In this document: positions 8,137 to 15,316 of the stretch, one piece after another
How positions within the stretch are numbered: position 1 is the stretch's first letter
Layout: every line of letters begins with the position of its first letter
Assembly: GCF_000385215.1 (NCBI RefSeq)
Contig: NZ_ARQK01000060.1
Coordinates: 1 to 64,000, forward strand
DNA: 64,000 nt
Source: Thioalkalivibrio thiocyanoxidans ARh2
GTDB taxonomy: Bacteria; Pseudomonadota; Gammaproteobacteria; Ectothiorhodospirales; Ectothiorhodospiraceae
Reading direction: 5' to 3'
Position numbers and translations under genes: made by a program
Notes under the pieces: generated by a model
The model's database searches: none
The model's input: the letters and a program-made list of their open reading frames with translations, nothing else
Told to the model about the DNA's origin: nothing

Positions 8137-9522
8137 ATGGAACAGCGTCTGGTATTCGATCCCGAAGTGTTGCGTCGCTATGACGTGAGCGGCCCTCGCT
8201 ATACGTCCTACCCTACGGCGCCGCAGTTCCACGAGGGGTTTGACGCGCAGGCCTATATGCGGGTGGCGCGGGTGACGAATGCCGAAGGGGCGGCGCGTCC
8301 GCTGTCGCTCTATGTCCACGTGCCCTTCTGCGACACGGTGTGTTTTTACTGTGCCTGCAACAAGGTGATAACCGGCAATTATCGGCGGGCGACGAGCTAT
8401 CTCGACTCGCTGGAGCAGGAGATTGCCCTGCAGGGCGAGTTGTTCGATCGCGATCGGCCGGTGCGCCAGTTGCACTTCGGGGGCGGGACGCCGACCTATC
8501 TGTCCGACGACGACCTGACCCGGGTCATGGAGGCCCTGGGCCGGCATTTCACGCTGGAGACGGGCCCGGAGCGGGAGTTCTCAATCGAGATCGATCCGCG
8601 TGCTGTGCGTCCCGGCACCCTGCCGCTCCTGGCGTCGCTGGGCTTCAATCGCATCAGTGTCGGGGTGCAGGATGTCGATCCCGCCGTGCAGAAGGCCGTC
8701 AACCGCATCCAGCCGTTCGAGGTCACCGCGCAGGTGGTACGCCAGGCGCGCGAGCATGGCTTTACGTCGACCAACCTGGATCTGATCTACGGGCTGCCCC
8801 TGCAGACGGTGGACACGTTCTCCGCGACACTGGACCGCGTGCTGGACCTGCGTCCGGAGCGGCTGGCCGTGTACAACTACGCGCACCTGCCGGAGCTGTT
8901 CAAGACGCAGCGCCAGATCCGCGACGGTGATCTCCCGCCGGCCACGGAGCGGCTCGCGATCCTCGAGATGACTATCCAGCGTCTGACCGACGCGGGGTAT
9001 GTGTACATCGGCATGGATCACTTTGCGCTGCCCGATGACGAACTCGCGATCGCCCAGCGCGCGGGCACGCTGCAGCGAAACTTCCAGGGCTACTCGACGC
9101 GCGCGGAATACGATCTCGTCGCGCTGGGGCCGACCGCCATCGGCAAGATCGGAGACAGCTACAGCCAGAACCTGCGCGAGGTCGATGCCTATCAGGAACG
9201 GCTGGCGTCGGGTCAGCTGCCCGTGTTCCGCGGCCTCGAGCTGAATGAGGACGATCGCCTGCGGCGCGCCGTGATCAGCGAGTTGATGTGCCACTCCAGA
9301 GTCGACTTCGGCGGCATCGAGGCCGCATTCGGCATCGACTTCCGGGAGACCTTTGGCGATGCCCTGGACCGCCTGGCCGAGATGGAGGCCGACGGCCTGG
9401 TGACCATCGGCCGCGACTGCCTGGAGGTCCAGCCACGCGGCCGACTCCTGCTGCGCAACATCGCCATGGCCTTCGACGCCTACCTGAACCGCGAAGAACG
9501 GCGCTATTCGAAGGTCGTCTAG
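8137..9522 (+). CDS. hemN: Oxygen-independent coproporphyrinogen III oxidase (dehydrogenase)
   Basis: A 461-aa radical SAM enzyme that decarboxylates coproporphyrinogen III to protoporphyrinogen IX without O2. The motif HVPFCDTVCFYC gives cluster ligands C65, C69, C72, with the HemN-typical extra C74. N-terminal YTSYPTAPQF and C-terminal HemN_C-like sequence distinguish it from HemW-type proteins. The length fits E. coli HemN (457). The ATG at 8137 follows GGAGA, better than the GTG at 8098, which has no ribosome site. The FNR-like box 80 bp upstream implies induction at low oxygen. Confidence 0.93.
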   Translation: MEQRLVFDPEVLRRYDVSGPRYTSYPTAPQFHEGFDAQAYMRVARVTNAEGAARPLSLYVHVPFCDTVCFYCACNKVITGNYRRATSYLDSLEQEIALQGELFDRDRPVRQLHFGGGTPTYLSDDDLTRVMEALGRHFTLETGPEREFSIEIDPRAVRPGTLPLLASLGFNRISVGVQDVDPAVQKAVNRIQPFEVTAQVVRQAREHGFTSTNLDLIYGLPLQTVDTFSATLDRVLDLRPERLAVYNYAHLPELFKTQRQIRDGDLPPATERLAILEMTIQRLTDAGYVYIGMDHFALPDDELAIAQRAGTLQRNFQGYSTRAEYDLVALGPTAIGKIGDSYSQNLREVDAYQERLASGQLPVFRGLELNEDDRLRRAVISELMCHSRVDFGGIEAAFGIDFRETFGDALDRLAEMEADGLVTIGRDCLEVQPRGRLLLRNIAMAFDAYLNREERRYSKVV

Positions 9523-10397
9523 CTAGCGCCGCGCTTGCGGCGGCGGGGGCGGAGGCTGTGGGCGAGGATGATCCAGGCGTCGCGGGCGCGCAGGCGCGGG
9601 CGGGCGAAGACGTCGTCCTGCTGGCGCAGGCGCCAGAGTACGCGGGCGCCGCCGTTGATGATCGCGCGGATCTCCAGGCCCATGCGTCCGCGCAGCATGC
9701 CGCCGAGCGGTGCCCCGGCGCGCAGCAGGCGGTCGGCGCGGGCGTACTGGAACTGCATCAGGTTGCGTAGCGGGAAGGTCGTCTGGCCCGCCGCGATCAT
9801 CTCCTCGCTGACGCCGTACTGCGCCATCTCGTCCTGCGGCAGGTAGATCCGGTTGTTCTCGGTGATGTCCTGGTGCAGGTCCTGATAGAAGTTGATCAGC
9901 TGCAGCGCGGAGCAGACCGCGTCGGAGTAGCCGATCATCTCCTCGGTCGGATTCCCGTCGAGGTACAGCATCAGCCGCCCGACCGGGTTGGCGGAGCGGC
10001 GGCAGTACTCCATGACCTCGCCAAACGTGGCGTAGCGGGTCTGTTCCAGGTCCTGGATGAAGGCGTCGACCAGATCGACAAACGGGGCGGCGGGCAGGCT
10101 GAAGCGCTGCCGCGCATCGGCCAGCGCGATCCACTCTGGCTCGGATTCCGCGGCCGGGTCTTCGAGGATCTGCACGCGTTCCTGCATTGCGATCAGGTCG
10201 GCACGCCGCTCGTCGATGGTGCGCTGGTCCTCGTCGGCGAGGTCGTCGGCATCGCGGGCGAAGCAGTAGACCGCGGCGACCGGCCCGCGCAGGCGCGCGG
10301 GCAGCAGCCAGGAGGCGACCGGGAAGTTCTCGTAGTGCGCGGCCGCGCGGCGCCGGCAGTGGCGGTACGCGGCGCGGATGTCGGGGCGGTCCGCCAT
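9519..10397 (-). CDS. hpnC: Hydroxysqualene synthase
   Basis: A 292-aa squalene/phytoene synthase family member with Asp-rich motifs DDLAD (51-55) and DLHQD (173-177). HYENFPVASWLLP near the N-terminus is characteristic of HpnC, which converts presqualene diphosphate to hydroxysqualene. It is the last gene of the minus-strand run mtaD-ubiG-gph-rmuC-hpnC, 5 bp after rmuC. Its stop overlaps the end of hemN by 4 bp on the opposite strand. It is separated from hpnD and hpnE by hemN. Confidence 0.9.
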   Translation of the reverse strand: MADRPDIRAAYRHCRRRAAAHYENFPVASWLLPARLRGPVAAVYCFARDADDLADEDQRTIDERRADLIAMQERVQILEDPAAESEPEWIALADARQRFSLPAAPFVDLVDAFIQDLEQTRYATFGEVMEYCRRSANPVGRLMLYLDGNPTEEMIGYSDAVCSALQLINFYQDLHQDITENNRIYLPQDEMAQYGVSEEMIAAGQTTFPLRNLMQFQYARADRLLRAGAPLGGMLRGRMGLEIRAIINGGARVLWRLRQQDDVFARPRLRARDAWIILAHSLRPRRRKRGAS

Positions 10398-10402
10398 GCG
10401 GC

Positions 10403-11740
10403 TCAGTCCCGCGAGCCCGTGTCCGGAGCGGTGTCGACGTCCGGGTCGTCGTCCGGGAGGTTCGCGTCGACGGGCTGACGGGCGCGATTGTTCAGGGTAT
10501 CCGGCGCCTCCGGGTTCTTGCGCGCGCGGATACCCAGCTCCTGGAACCGTCGGGCGCTCGGCATGACCTGGCGCTCCAGGCTGCCTACGGTCTTGTTGAA
10601 GGCGTCGGTACTCTGGTCCAGCGCCTTGCCGAGGCGCGCCAGGTGCTCGGTCAAGGTGCCCAGACGGTGGGAGAGCTCCGCGCCGAGGTCGCGAATCTCC
10701 AGCGCGTGCTCGGTGAGCTGCGCCTGTTGCCAGCCGTACTCGACGGTGCGCAGCAGGGCGATCAGCGTGCTCGGGGTGGCCAGCAGCACCTGGCGCTCCA
10801 GTGCGTATTCCAGGAGGCCGGGTTCGTGTTCCAGCGCGGCGGCCAGGAACGGGTCGCCGGGCAGGAACAGCACGGCGAACTCGGGGGACTGCTCGACGCT
10901 GGCCCAGTACTGCTTGCTGGAGAGCTCGGTGACGCGCGAGCGCAGGTGCTGGGCGTGACGCTTGAAGGCCGCTGCGCGCGGCTCCGGGTCGGCTGCGGCG
11001 ACCGCGTCGAGGTAGGCATCCAGGGGTGTCTTGGCATCCACGACCAGGGCCCGGTTGCCGGGCATGTGCACGAGCAGGTCCGGGCGCTGGCGGGCGCCGT
11101 CGCCGTCCAGCGCCGGTTGTTCGGTGAAGTCGCAGTGCGCCGAGAGGCCCGCGAGCTCCACCGCACGCTTGAGGGTGAGCTCGCCCCAGCGCCCGCGCAC
11201 GCCGGGGCGGGACAGGGCCTGTACCAGGTTGTGGGCCTCGCGCTGGAGCGTGGCGTTGTCCGAGCTCAGGCGCTGGATCTGCTCGTTCAGCGCGGCGAAG
11301 GCCTGCGCGCGCGAGCGCTCCATCGCGTTGATCTCGGCCTCGGTCTTGCCCAGCGTCTCGCGGATCGGCTTGAGCATCGCCTCGACCTTGTTCTCCGAGC
11401 GCTCGATCTCGTTCTGGCCCTCGCTGAGCTTTTGCGACAGGATCGACTGCGCCAGGCGCAGGAACTGGTTGGAGTTGGCCTCCAGGGCCTCGCTTGCCAG
11501 CGCCGAGAAGGAGCGGTCGAGTTCCTGGCGTGCGGTCTCGAAGCTCTGGCGCAGGTCTTCGCGGCGCTGTTCCGCGGCTTCGAGTTCGGCCTCCAGGCGG
11601 GCATTGCGCGTTTGCAGATCGCCCAGGCGGCGATTCAGGCGCAGGCCGGCCAGGGCATAGCCAAGCACCAGCCCGACCAGCAGGGCGGCACCGAGGGCGG
11701 TCCAGGCGGTGAGGGGGAGTGCGGTCAGCTCGCCAGCCAT
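10403..11740 (-). CDS. rmuC: DNA recombination protein RmuC
   Basis: A 445-aa protein with an N-terminal membrane anchor (about 11-33), a long coiled coil (about 38-170) and the RmuC nuclease-like domain (about 175-390; GVRGRWGELTLKRAVELAG, RPDLLVHMPG, VVDAKTPLDAYL). RmuC limits recombination at inverted repeats in E. coli; its biochemistry is poorly known. The acidic C-terminal tail is a low-complexity extension. It overlaps the end of gph by 16 bp. Confidence 0.9.
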   Translation of the reverse strand: MAGELTALPLTAWTALGAALLVGLVLGYALAGLRLNRRLGDLQTRNARLEAELEAAEQRREDLRQSFETARQELDRSFSALASEALEANSNQFLRLAQSILSQKLSEGQNEIERSENKVEAMLKPIRETLGKTEAEINAMERSRAQAFAALNEQIQRLSSDNATLQREAHNLVQALSRPGVRGRWGELTLKRAVELAGLSAHCDFTEQPALDGDGARQRPDLLVHMPGNRALVVDAKTPLDAYLDAVAAADPEPRAAAFKRHAQHLRSRVTELSSKQYWASVEQSPEFAVLFLPGDPFLAAALEHEPGLLEYALERQVLLATPSTLIALLRTVEYGWQQAQLTEHALEIRDLGAELSHRLGTLTEHLARLGKALDQSTDAFNKTVGSLERQVMPSARRFQELGIRARKNPEAPDTLNNRARQPVDANLPDDDPDVDTAPDTGSRD

Positions 11741-12411
11741 TGCGGGCCTGCCTTGGCCTGGTGCCAGCGCCAGAAGTCATTCGGGCGATCGAGGGCGCCA
11801 TCGGCGCCCCAGCGGTCCGGGTCCTGGGTGGCGTCGATGTAGCCCCAGCGCGCGATCAGCGTGGACATGCCGGCGGCGCGACCGGCCGCGATATCGCGTT
11901 CGGCGTCGCCCCAGTAGCAGTGCTGTTCGGGCGGGAGCCCCGTCTGGCGTGCGGCCAGCCACATGGGTTCGGGGGCCGGCTTGCGTTGCGGGAGGGTGTC
12001 GCCGCTGACGATCGCGGCGAGCCTGGGCGTCAGGTCCAGGGCGTCGAGGAGCGGCTCGGTCAGCCAGGCGGGCTTGTTGGTCACCACACCAAGCGGCCAG
12101 CCGCGCTCCTCGCAGGCGTCCAGCACCTGGTCCAGCCCGGGGAAGAGGCTGGTGTCGATGCACAGATCTCGGGCGTAGATTTCGAGGTAGCGCTGCTTGA
12201 GGGTCTCGCGGTGCGCGGTGTCGACATCCGGAAAGCCCAGTTGCACAAGGGCCTGGGAGCCGTGCGAGACGTGATTGCGCACCGCCTCGAAGGGCAGCGG
12301 CGGGCGATCGTTCTCGGCCAGCAGCACGGTCAGCGCGGCGTGCATGTCCGGGGCCGTGTCGAGCAGGGTCCCGTCCAGGTCGAACAGGACCCCGCGGATT
12401 TCGCCGCTCAT
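11725..12411 (-). CDS. gph: HAD-family phosphoglycolate phosphatase
   Basis: A 228-aa HAD hydrolase with the nucleophile motif DLDGTLLDT (D11, D13) and the C-terminal GDAERDIAAGRAAGM metal loop. The position right after ubiG (ATGA overlap) is the common gammaproteobacterial ubiG-gph pair, where the enzyme removes 2-phosphoglycolate. The ATG at 12411 was chosen by that overlap and by the conserved start of the HAD motif. A related substrate such as a sugar phosphate cannot be excluded. Confidence 0.85.
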   Translation of the reverse strand: MSGEIRGVLFDLDGTLLDTAPDMHAALTVLLAENDRPPLPFEAVRNHVSHGSQALVQLGFPDVDTAHRETLKQRYLEIYARDLCIDTSLFPGLDQVLDACEERGWPLGVVTNKPAWLTEPLLDALDLTPRLAAIVSGDTLPQRKPAPEPMWLAARQTGLPPEQHCYWGDAERDIAAGRAAGMSTLIARWGYIDATQDPDRWGADGALDRPNDFWRWHQAKAGPQWLAS

Positions 12412-13151
12412 GGGGTCTCGCTGTCGTTGTCCGGGCGGCGCGCGGCCATCAGGTAGTTGACGTCCGTGCGCGGGACCAGGCGATAGCGGCCGGACAGCGG
12501 CGAGTAGGTGAGTCCGGTCATGTCGATGACCTCGAAGCGGTGCTTGCGCAGGACCGCGCCCAGCTCCGAGGGCCGGATAAAGCGGCTGTATTCGTGTGTG
12601 CCGGTGGGCAGCAGGCGCAGTACATACTCGGCCCCGACGATCGCCTCGGCGAACGCGCGGGGGGTGCGGTTGATGGTCGAGAGGAACAGCCAGCCACCGG
12701 GGCGTACCAGCCGGACCAGGGCGTCGATGACCGCCTCGGGATCGGGCACGTGTTCCAGCATCTCCAGGCAGGTGACCACGTCGTAGTCGCCCGCATGATG
12801 CTCGGCATGGGCCTCGGCGGTCGTGTGCAGGTAGTGGATCTCCAGCCCGGAGTCGTGTGCGTGCTCGCGCGCGACCTCCAGATGCTCGGCCCCGGCATCG
12901 AGTGCGGTCACGTGCGCGCCGCGTACCGCCATTGCCTCGGACAGGATGCCCGCGCCACAGCCGACGTCCAGGATCTTCTTGCCGGCCAGATCGGCGTGCT
13001 GGTCGATCCATTCCAGGCGCAGGGGGTTGATCGCGTGGAGGGTGGCGAAGGCGCCGTTCGGGTCCCACCACTCGTGGGCCCGATGCGTGAACTTGTGCAG
13101 TTCGGCGTGATCGACGTTGTCGCCAGTGCTGCTTTGGGATTCGCGGGTCAT
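12408..13151 (-). CDS. ubiG: Ubiquinone biosynthesis O-methyltransferase
   Basis: A class I SAM methyltransferase of 247 aa with the motif ILDVGCGAGILSEAMA and the UbiG-specific N-terminal HEWWDPNGAFATLHAINPLRLEWI. UbiG performs both O-methylations in ubiquinone synthesis. Two in-frame ATGs exist, at 13157 and 13151; 13151 has a GAG six bases ahead and was preferred weakly. It follows mtaD by 11 bp and overlaps gph. Confidence 0.92.
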   Translation of the reverse strand: MTRESQSSTGDNVDHAELHKFTHRAHEWWDPNGAFATLHAINPLRLEWIDQHADLAGKKILDVGCGAGILSEAMAVRGAHVTALDAGAEHLEVAREHAHDSGLEIHYLHTTAEAHAEHHAGDYDVVTCLEMLEHVPDPEAVIDALVRLVRPGGWLFLSTINRTPRAFAEAIVGAEYVLRLLPTGTHEYSRFIRPSELGAVLRKHRFEVIDMTGLTYSPLSGRYRLVPRTDVNYLMAARRPDNDSETP

Positions 13152-13162
13152 GGTCATCTCGA

Positions 13163-14500
13163 TTACGCGGCCAGTTCGCGCTGGATCTCCAGCACGCGCG
13201 CGCCCCATTCGCGGGCCTCGGCCTGGAGCTCGTCCAGGTTCAGCGTAAGCAGTTCCCGGTCCCTGAGCAATGGCCGTCCGGCGACATGGACGTCGGTCAC
13301 GGCATCGCGGGTGGAGGCATAGACGATCTGGGCGGCGGGTTCGTGGGCGGGTTGCAGCTCGATGGCGCGGAGATCGATGCTGACCACGTCGGCCTGCTTG
13401 CCCGGTTCCAGGGTGCCGATGCGGTCGGCAAGGCCCAGCGCTCGGGCGCTGCCCAGCGTGGCCATCTCCAGTGCGGCGGTGGCGGGGAGGGCCGAGGCGT
13501 CGCCACTGACGCCCTTGGCCAGCAGCGCGGCCGTGCGCATCTCCCCGTTCATGTCGAGGTCGTTGTTGGAGGCGGTACCATCGGTGCCCAGGCCCACGGT
13601 GATGCCGGCGTCCAGCAGTTCGGCGACCGGACAGAAGCCCGAGGCGAGCTTGAGATTGGATTCCGGGCAGTGTGCGACCGACACCGGACGCCCTTGCAGC
13701 AAATCGCGGTCTTGTGCGCTGACCTGGGTCATATGCACGGCGATGAACGGCTGGTCCAGCAGGCCCAGGCGTGCCAGCCGGGCCAGCGGCCGCTCGCCGT
13801 GGTCGCGTTCGGCATCGGCGATCTCGCCGGCGGTCTCGTGCACATGCATGTGGATGGGGACGGCCAGCTCGCGGGCACGCTCCGCCACGCGCTGCAGGCT
13901 CTCGTCGCCGACGGTGTAGGGGGCGTGCGGCGCCACGGTGTAGTGGATGCGGTCGTGGTGCTGCCAGTTCTCCACGACCTCGGCGCCGCGCTGGAAGTAC
14001 TCGTCCGTCGTCTGGGCCCAGGGTGTCGGGAAGTCGAACACGGTCAACCCCAGTGCGGCACGGATGCCGGTTTCGTCGACCACGCGCGCGGCATCGTCGA
14101 CGAACAGGTACATGTCACTGAAGCAGGTAGTGCCGCCGCGCAGCATCTCGGCGACCGAGAGGCGCGTGCCCGCGCGCACGAACTCGGGCGACAGCAGGCG
14201 CCCTTCGGCCGGCCAGATGTAGCGCTTGAGCCAGTCCATCAGTGGGCGGTCGCTGCCCAGCCCGCGCAGCAGGCTCATGCCGGAGTGGGTATGCACGTTG
14301 ACCAGGCCCGGGATCAGGGCATGGCCCTCGCGGTGCAGATGTTCGGCATCGGGGTACTGCGCGAGGGCTTCTTCGCGCGGCAGCAGGGTCTCGATGATGC
14401 CGTCGCGAATCACCAGTGCGTGATCGACGAGCACCGTGTCGCGCGGGATCACCGGCAGAATCTGCGAGGCACTGAGAACCAGGATTCGGGTTGTCGACAT
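13163..14500 (-). CDS. mtaD: TRZ/ATZ-family amidohydrolase, probable 5'-methylthioadenosine/S-adenosylhomocysteine deaminase
   Basis: A 445-aa metal-dependent amidohydrolase with the HxH ligands H70 and H72 (NVHTHSG) and later His and Asp segments (HMHVHE, GTDGTASNNDLD). Members next to ubiG deaminate methylthioadenosine or SAH, products of SAM-using reactions such as UbiG methylation. Substrate is inferred from family and context; 8-oxoguanine or N-isopropylammelide deaminases are related. First gene of the five-gene minus-strand operon. Confidence 0.82.
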   Translation of the reverse strand: MSTTRILVLSASQILPVIPRDTVLVDHALVIRDGIIETLLPREEALAQYPDAEHLHREGHALIPGLVNVHTHSGMSLLRGLGSDRPLMDWLKRYIWPAEGRLLSPEFVRAGTRLSVAEMLRGGTTCFSDMYLFVDDAARVVDETGIRAALGLTVFDFPTPWAQTTDEYFQRGAEVVENWQHHDRIHYTVAPHAPYTVGDESLQRVAERARELAVPIHMHVHETAGEIADAERDHGERPLARLARLGLLDQPFIAVHMTQVSAQDRDLLQGRPVSVAHCPESNLKLASGFCPVAELLDAGITVGLGTDGTASNNDLDMNGEMRTAALLAKGVSGDASALPATAALEMATLGSARALGLADRIGTLEPGKQADVVSIDLRAIELQPAHEPAAQIVYASTRDAVTDVHVAGRPLLRDRELLTLNLDELQAEAREWGARVLEIQRELAA

Positions 14501-14541
14501 GGGAGGCTAGATCGAGGGAATTCGGCCGCGCATGTTACCGC

Positions 14542-14564
14542 AAAGGGGCGGCGAAGGCCGCCCC
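14542..14564 (-). terminator. Hairpin terminator after wrbA
   Basis: Perfect 8-bp stem (14545-14552 with 14557-14564) and a 4-base loop. On the minus strand it is followed by TTT. It lies 43 bp after the wrbA stop and before mtaD, so it probably ends wrbA transcription. Confidence 0.6.
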
Positions 14565-14607
14565 GTCAGGGAAATACTGCTCAGTGTCTCCCCGGGTGTC
14601 AGATCCG

Positions 14608-15228
14608 TTATTGGGCCTGGCGTCCCAGGACCTGGGCTCGAGTGACCTCGGCGACGTGCCGCCCCTGGGAGGCCGCCATCGCGAGTTCGTTCTCGCTCGG
14701 CTGGCGCGAGCCGTCGCCGTCCGCCAGGGTGGTGGCACCGTAGGGTGTGCCGCCGCTGATCGCGCTCATGTCGAGCAGGCGCTTCTCGCTGTAGGGCAGT
14801 CCCACGATGGTCATGCCGTAGTGCATCAGGTTGACGATGGTCGAGACCAGTGTGGTCTCCTGGCCGCCGTGCTGCGAGGCGGTGGATCCGAATACGGAGC
14901 CGATCTTGCCGACCAGCTTGTCCCCAAACCACAGCGCGCCGGTCTGGTCGAGGAAGTTGGCCATCTGCGCGCACATGCGGCCATAGCGGGTCGGAGTGCC
15001 GATGATGATCGCATCATAGTCCGCCAGTTCCTCTGGCTTGGCGATGGGAGCGGCCTGGTCCAGCTTGGCGCCGGCCTGTTTTGCCACATCCTCGGGCATC
15101 AGTTCCGGGACGCGCTTGATCGTGACCTCGGTGCCGGTGACCTCGCGGGCGCCGCGGGCGACGGCCTCGGCCATCTGCTCGATGTGGCCCCAGGTGGAGT
15201 AGTACAGGATCAGGACTTTGGTGCTCAT
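14608..15228 (-). CDS. wrbA: NAD(P)H:quinone oxidoreductase, WrbA type
   Basis: A 206-aa flavodoxin-fold FMN protein with the phosphate loop [12 protein letters not shown] (9-20) and the WrbA hallmark [20 protein letters not shown]. It reduces quinones by two electrons and guards against redox cycling, in the cytosol. It is alone on the minus strand, with an AT-rich stretch upstream (15285-15316) that may hold its promoter, and a terminator hairpin downstream. Confidence 0.93.
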   Translation of the reverse strand: MSTKVLILYYSTWGHIEQMAEAVARGAREVTGTEVTIKRVPELMPEDVAKQAGAKLDQAAPIAKPEELADYDAIIIGTPTRYGRMCAQMANFLDQTGALWFGDKLVGKIGSVFGSTASQHGGQETTLVSTIVNLMHYGMTIVGLPYSEKRLLDMSAISGGTPYGATTLADGDGSRQPSENELAMAASQGRHVAEVTRAQVLGRQAQ

Positions 15229-15316
15229 GGGAAGGACCTCGCGGGTTCGAAGATACCCCCAGAGTAAGTCCCATCAAAGCGAACGAAAATGGCTTTATTA
15301 TGGCGTTATAGTTCGA

